64,000 nucleotides of DNA from Neogale vison (lineage: Eukaryota; Chordata; Mammalia; Carnivora; Mustelidae). Below are positions 46,070-58,300 of the stretch, one piece after another. Numbering within the stretch: the first letter of the stretch is position 1; each line of letters starts with the position of its first letter. A program made the translations under genes and the position numbers. The DNA lies in contig NC_058105.1 of assembly GCF_020171115.1 (NCBI RefSeq), positions 61,168,001 through 61,232,000 on the forward strand. Reading direction: 5' to 3'. The notes beneath the pieces were generated by a model. The model searched no databases, had not been told where the DNA came from, and was given only the letters and a program-made list of their open reading frames with translations.

Positions 46070-49000
46070 CATATGTTATTTGTCTTTCTTTGACTGAATT
46101 ATTTCCCTTAGTGTAATATCCCCTAGCTCCATCCATGTCATTGCAAATGGTAATATTTCAATTCTTAGTGGCTGTATAATATTCCATTATATACACATAT
46201 GTGTGTGTGTGTACTCAAATATTCATATACGCACTTCTTTATCCATTCATGTTGATGAACATCTGGGTTCTTTCAATATTTTGACTATTGTGGACAGTGT
46301 TGTAATAAATGTTTTGGTGCCTGTGCCCCTTCGAATTACTATGTTTGTGCCCTTTGGATAAATACCTAGTAGTGCAATTGCTGGGTCATAGTGTATTTCT
46401 ATTTTTAAGTTTTTGAGGAACCTCCATTCCATTCTCCAGAGTGGCTGTACCAGTTTGCACTTCCACCAAAAGTGTAAGAGTGTTTCCCATTCTCTGCAAC
46501 CTCACCAACATCTGTCATTTCCTGACTTGTTAATTTCAGCCATTCTGACATGTATGATGTGGTATCTCATTATGGTTTTGATTTTTATTTCCTCGATGCC
46601 CAGTGACGTGGAGAATATTTTCATGTGTCTGTTGGCCATTTGTAGGTCTTCTTTGGAAGAAATATCTATTTAAGCCTTCTGCACATTTCTTAACTGGATT
46701 CTTTTGTTGTTGTTGTTTGGTTTTTGGGTGCTGAGTTTGATACATTCTTTATAGATTTTAGATACTAACCTTTTATCTGATAAGACATTTGAAAATCTCT
46801 TCTCTCATCTTATATCTTGTCCGTTAATTTTGTCCCATTTCTTTGGCAGTGCAAAGATTTTTACCTTGACAAAGTCCCAATAGTTCATTTTTGCTTTTGT
46901 TTCCCTTGTCTTTGGAGACATATCTATTAATAAGTTGCTGCAACTGAGGTCAAAGGGGTTGCTACCTGTGTTCTTCTTTAGCATTTTGATGGATTCCTGT
47001 CTCACATTTATGTTTTTCATCCATTTTGAGTTTATTTTTATGTATGGTGCAAAAGAGTGGTCCTGTTTCATTCTCCTGCATGTGGCTGTCCAGTTTTCCC
47101 AACACCTCTTGTTGAAGAAACTGTCTTTTTTTTTTTTTTTTTTCCTTTGGATATTCTTTCCTGATTTATTGAAGATTACTTTACTATAAAGTTGGGTGTC
47201 CATTTCTGTGTTCTCTACTCTGGTCCACTGATCTACGTATGTTTTTGTGCCAGTACCATACTGTCTTAATTATCACAGCTTCGTAATACTGCTTGAAGTC
47301 CAAAATTGTGATGCCTCCACCTTTGCTTTTCTTTTTCAACACTCCTTTGTCTATTTGGGGTCTTCAGTATTCTAGGTCTGTGAGAAATGTTGGTGGTGTT
47401 TTGACAACAATTGCATTGCCTGTGAATATTGCTCTGGATAGTATAAACATTTTAACAGTATTTGTTCTTCAATTCCATGATCATAGAATGTTTTTCCATC
47501 TCTGTTTTTCTTTCTCAATTTCTTTCATACATCTCCTACAGTTTTCAGAGTACATATCTTTTTCGTCTTTAGTTAGGTTTACTTCTAAGTATCTTATGGT
47601 TTTTGGTGTAATTGCAGATGGGATTGATTCTTTGATTTCCCTTTCTACTGCTACATTGTTAGTGTATAGAAATGCAACTGACATCTGTGCATTGATTTTA
47701 TATCCTGTGACTTTGCTGAATCCATGTATCAGTTCTAGTAATTCTTTGTTGGACTCTTTTGGATTTTCTACAAAGAGTATCATGTCATCTACAAAGACTG
47801 AAAATTTGACAACTTCTTTGCCAGTATGGATAGTTTATTTCTTTTTGTTGTCTGATTGCTGAGGCTAGGACTTCTAGTACTGTGTTGGTCAGTAGTGATA
47901 ATGGACATTCCTGTTGCTTTCCTGACCTTAGGGGAAAAAAGGTTTATTTTTCCTCATTAAGATGCTATTAACTGTAGATGTTTTGTATATGCATTTGATG
48001 ATACTGAGGTAAGTTCCCTCTATTCCAACATAGTCGATAGTTTTACTCAAGAAATGATGCTGTATTTTGTCATTTTTTTCCTCCAAATCTATTCAGAGGA
48101 TCACATGCTTCTTGTAATTTCTTTTATTAAAATGGTGTATCATATTGATTGATTTGCAGATGTTGAACCACCTTTGTAGCCTGAGAATAAATCCCATTTG
48201 GTGGTGGTAAATAATCCTTTTAAAGTACTGTTGGATCCTTTTTGCTGGTATCTTGGTGACAATTTTTGCATCCATACACATCAGAGACATTAGTCTGTAA
48301 TTCTCCTTTTCAGTGGGGCTTTGGTTTTGAGAGCAAGTTAATCCTGGCCTCATAGAATGGGTTTAGATGTTTTCCTTCCATTTCTACTCTTTGAAACAGT
48401 TTCAGAAGAATAGTTATTAATTCTTTAAATGTGTGGTAGAATTCCCCTAGGAAGCCATGTGGTCCTAGACTCTTGTGTGTTGGCAGATTTTTGATTACTG
48501 ATTCAATTTCCTTGCTGATTAAGGGTCTGTTCAGGTTTTCTATTTCTCCCTGTTTCAGTTTTGGTAGTTGATACGTTTCTAGGCATGTGTACATTTCTTC
48601 CAGACTGCCTAATTTGTTGGCATGTAATTGTCCATAATATTCTCTTATATTTGTTTGTATTTCTTCAGTGCTGGTCAGGATCTCTCCTTTTCATTCATGA
48701 TTTTATCAGTTTGGGTCCTTTCACTTTTCTCCTTGATATGTGTGTGTCTATGTATTTATTGATCTTATTAATTCTTTTAAAGAACGAGCTTCTACTTTTG
48801 TTGATCTCTTCTACTGCTTTTTATTATTGTTATTTCTATATGATTGATTTCTCCTCTAATCATTATTATTTTTCTTATTCTACTGAATTTAGGCTTTATT
48901 TTCTTTTCTTTTGCCAACTACTTTAAGGTTCAGGTTAAGTTTTCCATTTGAGACTTTCTTGTTTCTTGAAGAGGGCCTGCATTGCTATATACTTTCCTCC

Positions 49001-49881
49001 TAAGAGTGCCCTTGCTGCATCCCAAAGGTTCTGAACAGCTATGTTTTCATTTTCATTTGTTTACATGTATTTTTAAAAATTCCTCTTTAAATTCCTCATT
49101 GATCCATTTATTTTTTAGTAGGATGTTCTTTAACCTCCCCACATTTCTGGTCCTTCCAAATTTGTGCTTGAAGTTGACTTTATGCTTTAAAGCATTGTGG
49201 TCTGCAATATGTATAGAATAATCTCAATCTTTTGGTACTGGTTGAGACCTGATTTGTAACCCAGTGTGTAATCTGTTCTGGAGAATGTTCCACATGCACT
49301 TGAGAAGAATGTGTATTCTACCGCTTTAGGATGAAATTCTCTGAATATATCTGTTAAGTCCACCTAATACAGTGTGTTATTCAAAGTCCTTATTCCCTTG
49401 TCGATCTTCTACTTAGATGATCAGTCCCTTGCTATGAGTGGGGTGTTTAATTCCCCTGCTATTATTATATTATTATCAATGTGTTTCTTTCATTTTGTTA
49501 TTAATTTGTTTATATATTTGGTTGCTCCCAAATTAGGATCATAAATATTTATAATTGTTAGATATTCTTGTTGGATAAACTCTTTTATTATGATATAGTG
49601 TCCTCTCTCAGCTCTTATTACAATCTGTGTTTTAAAAACTAGTTTGTCTGATATAAGTATGGCTACCCAGATTACTTTTGATGTCCATTGGCATGATAAA
49701 TATTTCTCTACATCCTCAATTTCAATCTTGAGGTGACATTAGGCCTAAAATGTATGTATTATAAACAGCATTTGGATGGGTCTTTTTTTTTAATCCATTA
49801 TGATACTCTGTGTCTTTTGTTTGGAGTTTTTAGTCCATTTATATTCAGAGTAATTATTGAAAGATATGAATTTAATGCCAT
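46070..49881 (-). pseudogene. L1 ORF2 of the old full-length L1, heavily decayed
   Basis: Start ATG at 49,881 (antisense of aatgccattgtg), followed by TLNINGLK-type endonuclease sequence. Antisense pieces that keep family motifs: 48,594-48,310 (SLGPHGFLGEFYHTFKE, RT start), 48,353-48,093 (YRLMSLMCMDAKI, GFILRLQRWFNI), 47,783-47,481 (MILFVENPKESNKELLELIHGFSKVTGYKINAQ, just past the active site; the codons at 47,782-47,793 still read ..DDMIL) and 46,432-46,247 (ALLGIYPKGTN). Dozens of breaks; non-functional. Confidence 0.8.
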
Positions 49882-49984
49882 TGTGTAAACTGTAAAGTCA
49901 CTGTTCTTGTAGATTTTCTCTGTTTCTTTCTGGTCTTTGTTTCTTTTGGGTTCTCTCTCCATTCAAGCCCCCCCCCCTTGACAT

Positions 49985-50895
49985 TTCTTGCAGGGCTCAT
50001 TTATTAATCACATTGTTTTTTTTGTTGTTTGTTTGCTTTTGGGTTTTTTTTGTGTGTTTGTTTAGTGTGTGTGTGTGTGTCCTAGAAACTTTCATTCTCC
50101 TATTCTGAATGACAGCCCTGCTGGAAGAGTAATTTTGGCTGCATATTTTCCTATTTAACACATTGACTATATCATGCCATCCTTTCTGGCTTGTCAGCTC
50201 TCTCTGGACATATCTGTTACCAGCCTTATGATTCTACCCTTATAGGTTAATGATGTCTTGTCCTGAACTGCTTTCAGGATTTTCTTTTATCTTTGAATTT
50301 TTGCATGCTTCACTATAGTATGGTGAGGGGTTGATCTATTTTGTTAATTTTAAGGGGAAGGATTCTCTGTATGTCTTGGATTTGAATGCCTTTTTACTTT
50401 CCCAGTTTAGGGAATTTTTCCACTATAATTTGATCAAATAAACCTTCTGCCACCTTCTCCCACTCCTCATCTTCCATGACCCATATTATATGGATAATAT
50501 TTTGCTTTATGGAATGGCTGAGTTTTCTGGTGATTATCTCTTTATGACCTAATGGTTTTATTTCTCTATTTTTTGCAGTTTCTTTATTTTCCATTATTTT
50601 GTCTTCTATATCACTGATTCCTTTACATCGTTCTTTCCTTTCTTATGGCCTCCACTTGTGACTGCATCTCAGTAATAAATTTTTTAGTTTTGGCCTGACT
50701 AGAGTTTAGTTCTTTTATCTCTATAGTATGGGATTCTCTAGTGCCTTCTATGCTTTTTATAAGCTCAACTAGTATCTTTATAATCATTGTTTTGAATTCT
50801 AGTTCAGATATCTTTCTTATGTCTGTATTGATTACATCCCTGTCAGTGAGTACTACTTCCTGTTCTTTCTTTTGGAGTGAATTTCTCCATCTCAT
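49985..50895 (-). pseudogene. L1 ORF1 of the old full-length L1
   Basis: The start is taken at the ATG at 50,895 (MRWRNSLQKKEQEVV, the family N-terminus). The frame is open to about 50,623: a coiled-coil start with ELEFKTMIIKILVELIKSIE, then KELNSSQAKTKKFI. Further pieces: 50,594-50,394, then C-terminal remains to about 49,985 (antisense of tgacatttcttgcagggc). Near the usual length, broken by stops. Confidence 0.7.
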
Positions 50896-52876
50896 CAGTT
50901 TGTCTAGAAAAGAAAGGAAGAAAGTAAAAGAAAAAAAATGCAACAACAACAACAACATAAAAAAAACAAACAAAAAGGAAGTGTTTGTGGTGGATGTTCT
51001 GAGCACTCTGGTTTTGTGTCTTGGCTGCTCTTTCCCACTGGTTAGTCCTCTACAGAGTTCCTCCTTCCTTGCACTGGGGAGTGTTTCAGTTTTTAATTAG
51101 GTGTGCTTTGATTTGTTTGTAAATATAAGCCTGTAAAAGAAAAATTAAAGAAAAAATGGCTTATCCAAGACAAGAGAAAACAAAAAGCAACAAAAGGCAA
51201 ACAAAATACAAACAAACAAGTTAAGCCTAATTCTAAATAATAAGAAAAAGTGAATAGAAAAAGACTAGGAAGGAAGGGAAAAAAAGTAAGAAGAAAGGAA
51301 GAAGAGAAAAAGAGTAAGAAAAATTGAAAAGAGGGGGAAAAAATGTAAGAAGCCTGATTCAGAACATAAGAGAAGGAAACAAACAAACCAACAAATGTAC
51401 AAAAAATTACAGGCCTGATCAAAAAGGAGATAAAAAGAAAAGAAAAAAAGTACATAAAATGAAAGATAAAAAATTTAAAAATAGGAAAATTAAAAAAAAA
51501 AAGACGAAAAAACATGAAAGAGGATGGAAAAACAAAACAAAACAAATAAACAAACAAGCCAAAACAATACTGGTCTTATTTCCCCAACAAGCTGAGGTTT
51601 TGGAGTGTTCTTCTACCAAGTAGACTTGGTACATGTAGGGGCCTGAGTTGGTCTTCTGAGGAGAGGCCTGATGGGCTGTCTTACTAGCTGACTTGCCCTT
51701 ATAAAGATACCCCTTCCAGGCACAAAAAGTGAGATTAAGTATAGGGAACTCTAGCCTCCACTGGAGGTGCTGTTTCCCTCTGAAGTCCACCTGTGCTGGT
51801 GGGTGGTGTGGAGGGAGGGAGGGGTGGTGGAGGAGAAAGAATATGTTGTTACCCTACTCTCTTGTCCCCAGTAAGGGGAACTCCTGGCAACCATTGTTCA
51901 TATGGATCTCTCAGAAAAGTAAACGATCTCCCATGTCCAGGGCTTTCATCAGTTCCCTGCCCTTAACCTGTATGTGCCCAGGCCATCGGCATATCTGGAG
52001 CCACATATATTCTCTATTTTATGTCTGGCCAGTGGCTGGGATTCAAAACTCTAAGTTTTAAGGGGATTTGCAAGGTGCGGGCTACTTTCCTCCCCTAAAG
52101 GAGAGCCTCACAGCATGCACAGCATTGCTCTGTCCCTGAAAAGAAGTCACACAGTGCCTATACAAAGACTAGAATTTATTGTAATGCTCAGCGAGAAGCT
52201 GGAACCAGATTATTGGCTTCCTGTGCATGACTCAGTCCCCTCCTCCATTCTGTCCTAGAAAAGCAGTCATATAGAGGTTTGAATCTATTGTAGCAGTCAG
52301 TGAAAGCAATGGTGAAGTTATCTGAAGTCTGCCCTGTCTCTGCTCTGTTCAATACTACCACAGAAAAGCAGCTACTCTGCACACACTCAGAAGTTTAAGC
52401 CTATTGTAGTTCACAGGAAATATTAAGGGGTTTTCTTCCCTTTGTGCACACCTCTGACTCTGCTGTTGAGAGCTACTCAATGGCTCTTCGTTGGCCTTTT
52501 GTTCTTGGAGAGGCAAAAAACGATTTCCAAAATCTACTCTGGGAGAAGCAATCTCTCCCTGTGCAACCCAGGAGATCTCTTCACTGTGGTTTATTGTGAA
52601 ATCCTTGTGTGCTGTGCTCTCTCCCACTTAATCCCTCTCCCTCACTTTGCTGCATTAAAAGGGTTCCCTCCCCTTTGAGGCCCTAGGGCTCTCCTCTCCT
52701 CCATTTCATGGCTCTGAACATCTCATCTGCCATGTTCTCTCTCTCCAACTGTGTAGATTGTTTCTTAATCCTCAGATTATATTCCTAGTTTTTCAAAATA
52801 ATTGGATGTTGATCTAGCTGTTTTCAACAGATGAGGCAAGCTTAGGGTTGCCATAATACTATATCATCTTAACTCC
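50896..52876 (-). promoter_or_regulatory. L1 5'UTR of the old full-length L1
   Basis: A- and AAAAC-rich proximal half (50,900-51,560), then mixed-composition sequence to the 5' end. The YY1-like motif is reduced to catctt at 52,865-52,870. Chance ORFs of 100-154 codons here are low-complexity (Phe/Lys-rich) and not genes. Confidence 0.6.
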
Positions 52877-52884
52877 AGAAGCAT

Positions 52885-53035
52885 ATTTACTTCACTTAAT
52901 TCTTAAAATTACCTTAAAAGGTGGATACTATTGTGCCCATATTACAGATAAAAAATGAAAATTATCTACAGATTAATTTATCTATAATCATGCAGCTAAT
53001 ACATAGTGAAGTCAGGGTTCTAACTAAAGATGTAA
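52885..53035 (-). mobile_element. MIR, antisense
   Basis: actattgtgcccatattaca ... cataatcatgcagctaatac-type pattern ... gtcagggttctaactaaag equals the reversed MIR core. Diverged. Confidence 0.7.
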
Positions 53036-53231
53036 AATTTTAGTGATTCTAATATTTAACACTATAACATATAGTCTATCAATTTTTCATTGAAGAGCAA
53101 ACGTAAGTAGAAAAGCCACTATAGTCATCACTTATTTTTAATGAGCTCAGAAACACGTTTAATTGTTTATTGAATCACTTATTTAGTGAGTGTTTGTTGA
53201 ACACCAACGCTGTGTCAGGCATTATATTAGG
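53036..53231. other. Mostly unassigned, with a mammal-wide repeat-like end
   Basis: No gene is visible. The end (gagtgtttgttgaacaccaa, gtgtcaggcattatattagg) has the wording of a common ancient repeat motif, family not certain. Confidence 0.35.
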
Positions 53232-53305
53232 CCCTTAAGATTTACTCCTGGGATGCAAGGATGGTTCAATGTTCACACATTAATTGATGTAATAGAACAC
53301 ATTAA

Positions 53306-53404
53306 AAAGAAGAAGAAGAAGAAGAAGAAGAAGAAGAAGAAGAAGAAGAAGAAGAGGAGGAGGAGAAGGAGGAGGAGGAGGAGGAGGAGGAGGAGGAGGA
53401 GGAG
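53306..53404 (+). repeat. (GAA)n-(GGA)n purine microsatellite
   Basis: About 45 bases of GAA units, then about 50 of GGA/GAG units, uninterrupted by pyrimidines, directly before a SINE head. It sits in the L1 RT sequence after acattaaaaagaag. Confidence 0.95.
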
Positions 53405-53602
53405 GGTCTCCTGGGTGGCTCAGTGGGTTAAAGTCTCTGCCTTCAGCTCAGGTCATGGCCTCAGGGTTTTGGGATCGAGCCCCACATCAGGCTCTCTGCT
53501 CTGCTCTGCTCATCGGAGAGCCTGCTTCCTCCTCTCTCTCTGCCTGCTTCTCTGCCTACTTGTGATCTGTCTGTCAAATAAATGAATAAAATCTTAAAAG
53601 AA
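53405..53602 (+). mobile_element. CAN-SINE next to purine repeat
   Basis: gtctcctgggtggctcagtg head, aaataaatgaataaaatctt tail followed by aaaagaaaaag. It carries a short duplicated ctctgctctgctctgctc run at about 53,493-53,510. Confidence 0.9.
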
Positions 53603-55073
53603 AAAGTATAGATAAGAGGCATACAATCCTCTCAACTGATGCAGAAAAAGCATTTGACATAACACAACAATCTTTCCTGATTAAAACTCTTCAGAGCATA
53701 TGGATAGAGGGAATATTCCTCAATATCATAAAAACCATCTATGAAAATCCGAGAGCAAATATTCTCAGTGGGGAAAAGCTGAGGACATTTCTCTTAAGAT
53801 CAGAGACACAAGAAGGATGTCCACTCTCACCACTATGGTTCAACATAGTACTAGAAGTCCTAGCAAAAGCAATCATACAATAAAAAGAAATAAAAGATAT
53901 TAAAATTAACAATGAAGAAGTCAAACCTCTCTCTTCACAGATGACATGATACCTTATGTGGAAAACCCAAAAGACTCCACCACCAAATTACTAGAACTCA
54001 TATAGCAATTCAGTAATGTGTCAGGATCCAAAATCAATGCACATAAATCAGTTGCTTTTCTATACATCAACAGTGTAACTATAGGAAGATAAATTAAGGA
54101 ATTGATTCCATTTACAAAAACACCAAATCTTACAAGATACCTTTGAATAAACCTAACAAAATAGGTAAAGAATCTGTACTCTAGAAACTACAGAACACTT
54201 ATGAAAGAAAAGAAGACACAAAAAATGGATAAAAAACATTCTGTGCTCATGGATTGGAAGAATATATAGATTTCTCTGAACAGCATAGAATATTCTTAAA
54301 ATGACTATGCTGTCGAGAGCAAACTCTATTTTCAGAACCATGCAGCTCAAAATACCATTGGCATTTTTCAAAGAACTAGATCAATCCTAAAATTTGTATG
54401 GGACCAGAAAAGACCCTGAATCACCAAGGAAATGCTGAAAAAGAAAAATAAAGCTGGGGACATCATGTTGCCTGATTTAAAACTATATTACAAAGCTGTA
54501 ATCCCAAAGACTACATGACACTGGCACAAAAACTGACACATAGATCAATGGAACATAATAGAGATCAGCTATGGACCTGCAACTCTATGGTCAACTAAAT
54601 TTTGACAAAGTAGGAAAAAATATCCAATGAAGAAAAACATAGTCTCTTCAATATATGGTGCTGGGAAAACTGGGAGCTATATACAGAAAAATGAAACTCT
54701 ACTATTCTCTTAAAGCATACAGAAAAATAAACTCTAAGTGGATGAAATACCTCGATGTGAGGGAGGAATCCATCAAAATCCTAGAGGAAAATATAGGCAG
54801 TAACTTCCTCGATATCGGCCACAGCAACTTTTTCAAGACACATCCCCAAAGGCAAGGGAAACAAAAGCAAAAATGAACTTCTGCAACTTCATCAAAATAA
54901 AAATCTGCAAAGAAATGGAAAGAGTCAACAAAACAAAGAGACAATCCGTGGAATGGAAGAAGATTTTCCAAATGACATTACAGATAAAGGGCTGGTATCA
55001 AATATCTACAAAGAACATCTCAAACTCAAAACCCCAAAAACAAATAATCCAGTCAAAAATTGAACAGAAGATT

Positions 55074-56248
55074 TCTGCCTCATGTTGAGGTTTTTTTTAT
55101 CCATTTCAAGTTTATCTTTTTTTTATGGTGTAATACAATGGTCAATTTTCATTTTTCTATACATAGCTGTCCAATTTTCCCAGCACAATTTATTGAAGAG
55201 ACTGCCATTTTTCCACTGGATATTTTTTTCCTGCTTTGTCAAAGATTAGTTCGCCATAGAGTTGAGGGTCCATATCTGGGCTCTCTACTATATTCCACTG
55301 GTCTATGTATCTGATTTTTTTTTTGCCAGTATCATGCCATCTTGGTGATGACAGCTTTGTAGTAAAGCTTGAAATCAGGCAATTTGATGTCCCAGTTTTC
55401 TTTTTCTTTTTTGACATTTCCTTAGCAATTTTGGGTCTCTTCTGATTCCATACAAATTTTAGGATTGTTTGTTCCAGCTCTTTGAAAAATGCCAGTGGAA
55501 TTTTGATTGGGATGGCATTGAAAGTATAGATTGATCTAGGCAGTATAGATATTTTTACAATGTTTATTCTTCTGATCCATGAGCATGGAAGCTCTTCCAT
55601 CTTTTTGAGTCCTCTTCAGTTTCTTTCATGAATGTTCTGTAGTTCCTCGAGTACAGATCCTTTACCTCTTTGGTTAGGTTTATTCCCAGGTATCTTATGG
55701 TTCTTGGTGCTATAGTAAGTGGAATCGATTCTCTAATTTCCCTTTCTGTATTTTCATTGTTAATGTATAAGAAAGCAACTGATTTCTGTACATTGATTTT
55801 GTATCCTGTCACATTACTGAATTGCTGAATGAGTTCTAGTAGTTTGGGGGAGGAGTCTTTTGGGTTTTCCATATAAAGTATCATGTCATCTGTGAAGACA
55901 GAGAGTTTGACTTCTTCTTTACCAATATGAATGTCTTTTATTTATTTTTTTATTGTCTGATTGCTGTTGCTAGGACTTCCAGTACTATGTTGAACAACAG
56001 TGGCAAGAGTAGACATCCTTGTCTTGTTCATGATCACCAAGGGAATGCTGTCAGCTTTTCCCCATTGAGAATGATACTTGCTGTGGGTTTTTCATAGATA
56101 GATTTTATGAAGTCGAGGAATATTCCCTCTGTCTGTAGAGTTTGAATTGTTTTTAATCAGGAACGGATGCTGTTTCTTGTCAATTTTTTTTTTCTGCATC
56201 AATTGAGAGGATCATGTGGTTCTTCTCTTTTTTATTGATTTGTTCTAC
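55074..56248 (-). mobile_element. Inverted block of a twin-primed L1, left of ERV
   Basis: Antisense ORF2, reading right to left from the palm (LSIDAEK at 56,200) through MILYMENPKDSSPKLLELI (55,884) to the block reversed from acctcaacatgaggcag at about 55,075. It continues on the far side of the ERV at 63,180. It lies against sense L1 at 55,073. Confidence 0.8.
56243..56248 (+). repeat. ERV target duplication, left copy
   Basis: ttctac, compared with ttctgt at 63,174-63,179. The parallel L1 at about 27,420 suggests an original near ttctat, so each copy would carry one change. Six bases is the usual length for betaretrovirus-type integrases. Confidence 0.5.
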
Positions 56249-57271
56249 TGTAACTGAAACAAGAGGATAGACAGGAAATGAACAGGAGAAGAAGCCCCAA
56301 CATGAATTTTGCAGGGCTTTGCCTTTTTCCCTGCTGGTGAGTTGTGGGTATATATTGCAGGGTATGGGTAATATAAGGAGCACCAACTAATATCACCCTT
56401 ATGTATGTTTGTTGAGTTGACTCCTACGGTGGGAGGAGCAAAAGTCAGTGAGGTCAAACTTTTGGAGCTTTTATAGGTAATTAAAGAACACTGCTCCTAA
56501 TTCCCTATATTAGGGACTTCAGACCTACTGACATGGGGAAAAGTAGGTCATGAGTTAAAAGTTTTGCCTGCTAAAGGAAAACCAATTCCAATTACTATAT
56601 GATCTACTTGAACTCTTATTCACTCTCTTCTGTAGCTTTTATAAACCCCAATGTCTCAGGTAAAAATGTAAAGTGGGGTAGGTCAGGTGGAACATAAATC
56701 AATATTTAAACTAAGTTATGGTTGTTGGTTTAACTAAAATAAACATGTCTTTAAAGTTATCAACAATACATGTAAAACTTATTCTATTGAGGTTTGCTGA
56801 AGGTCAAATAAGCTCATATTATCTCTGTTGGAATTTGTTAACAAAAGGATGACTAAACTGACAGTTAATTGTCTGTCTCAAAGTTTTAATGAGTAATTGT
56901 TAAGCTAGCTGTCAAAGTCTTTGGTAAGCTGAAACTATAAAGCTTTTCTTGGATGATAAATGGAAGTAAAAGTTGTTGGACATCTAGGTCTTTTCCAAAT
57001 GGGACATAGTACTCAAGCATTGATTACTGGACATAGGTTTGTGCTTTTGACTTATTGCAAAGAACTAAGGATATTTAAATCTGTTGGTAAACGTGTTTTG
57101 TGCTTAACTGATTCACAAATTTGCCGTTTAAGAATTCTGGTGTAACAGTTCACAATTGGTTACTCCTTGATCTTCACTGGAGATTAAGTTTTCTGAAGAG
57201 TAAAAAATTCTGCCAACTTTAAGACTGACAAAAATAAGGGAGGGACACAACTGTTATGTAGAAAAGTAGAG
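56249..57271. other. Non-coding left arm of the ERV
   Basis: About 1 kb with no open frame of recognisable domain. It is uniform, T/A-rich and non-repetitive within the window (e.g. ggtaattgttaagctagc-like wording at 56,893). I saw no primer-binding site of the usual tggcgcccaa-type. It is assigned to the ERV only by position between the two halves of the L1. Confidence 0.45.
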
Positions 57272-57466
57272 GAGGGTGCCTGGGTGGCTCAGTGAGTTAG
57301 CCCCTGCCTTTGGCTTGGGTCATGATCTCAGGGTCCTGGGATCAAGTCCCACATCAGGCTCTCTGCTTGGCAGGGTGTCTGCTTCCCCCTCTCTCTCTGT
57401 ATGCCTCTCTGCCTACTTGTGATCTCTGTCTGTCAAATAAATAAATAAAATCTTTAAAAAAATAAA
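57272..57466 (+). mobile_element. CAN-SINE in ERV left arm
   Basis: gagggtgcctgggtggctca head, aaataaataaataaaatctt tail. Target duplication agaaaagtag near 57,260-57,270 and 57,467-57,476. Well preserved. Confidence 0.92.
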
Positions 57467-57840
57467 AGAAAAGTAGGGGATATGTAAGAAAGATGAGGAA
57501 TGGGAATGCATTTTTTTGAAGGTAAAAGAAGGTAATTTTGTCCTAAATGAGATGGTTGTTTGGGAAAAAAATGGCTTAGGACAAAATCTGAATGCAAAGG
57601 AAAGTTGTAGACGGTTTGTGAAGGGAAGTCCTTGGAAACGAATTTTAGGTGTGGTCAGAATGGACTAAAATTGAAATGAATGAATTTTAAAGACATTGGT
57701 ATAAAACAGAAAGCTGTTTTTTGCTCTGTTCAAAAAGATAAAGTATTCTCAATTGTTAGTCGGTTCTTAATAAGAAAATGCAAATAGTTGTTTTCTCTCT
57801 GTCTGCCTCGAAAAAAAAAATTTATGTGTCTTACCTCTAT

Positions 57841-58085
57841 CAGGTCTTTATGGAGGACATGGAGAGATGGAGAGGAGAAGGGAGTTGGGGGAAATTGGAG
57901 GAAAGATGAACCATGAAAGACAGTGAACTCTGAAGAACAATCTGAGGATTTTGGAGAGATGTGGGTGAGAGGTTGGGTGAGCCTGGTTGTGGGTATTATG
58001 GAGGGCACGAATTGCATGGAGCACTGGGTGTGGTGCATAAACAATGAATTCTGGAGCACTGAAAAAAAAAATAAATACTTTTTTT
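57841..58085 (+). mobile_element. Short L1 tail in ERV left arm
   Basis: From ggtctttatggaggacatgg through the shared 3'UTR to gcatggagcactgggtgtgg ... acaatgaattctggagcact and an A-rich end. Confidence 0.85.
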
Positions 58086-58174
58086 TTAAAATAAAAAGAA
58101 AAACATAAATAAATAAATAAATAAATAAATGACAATCATAGCTAAATTTGTACCAGGACTTGAATGAATATGAA

Positions 58175-58300
58175 ATAGAACCTGGTGGTGGGTACTAAGG
58201 AGGGCATTTATTGCATGTAACGCTAGGTGTAGTGCATAAACAATGAATCTTGGAACACCAAAAAAATAAAATTAAATTAAAAAAATAAAGGTAATGAAAT
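58175..58300 (+). mobile_element. Minimal L1 tail in ERV left arm
   Basis: ggtggtgggtactaaggagg ... attgcatgtaacgctaggtg ... acaatgaatcttggaacacc with an A-rich end: about 125 bases, the second L1 tail within 350 bases. Confidence 0.8.

Larger units (their letters stand above)
43913..52876 (-). mobile_element. Old full-length L1, antisense (split by a younger L1)
   Basis: The 3' end lies at the left: poly-T and aaattcaatttaatt near 43,913-43,953, resumed after the inserted L1 at 45,786 (aaattcaatttaattaacat). Then 3'UTR, ORF2 (about 49,881 to 46,070), ORF1 (50,895 to about 49,985), and a 5'UTR ending at catcttaactcc near 52,876. Removing the insert leaves about 7.1 kb. Stops are frequent throughout. 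It is the same age class as the copy at 1-1,886. Confidence 0.85.
53232..55073 (+). mobile_element. L1 ORF2 fragment, sense, interrupted
   Basis: Begins in the RT (actcctgggatgcaaggatgg, i.e. PGMQGWFNV) and continues, after a purine repeat and SINE, to about 55,073 where it is cut by an inverted L1. It carries palm, thumb and later ORF2 parts (ENPKDSTTKLLELI at 53,965; SIKILEENIGSNFLDI at 54,766). The ORF2 end and tail are not seen in the window, and may continue beyond the right edge. Confidence 0.75.

Noticed and set aside
50600..51790. Overlapping frames of 99-154 codons on both strands
   Set aside because: Low-complexity Phe- or Lys-rich translations of the A/T-rich L1 5'UTR and ORF1 start; no domain apart from the L1 ORF1 N-terminus.
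53190..53585. 131-codon frame with poly-Lys and poly-Arg
   Set aside because: It is the translated GAA/GGA microsatellite plus a SINE; no protein.
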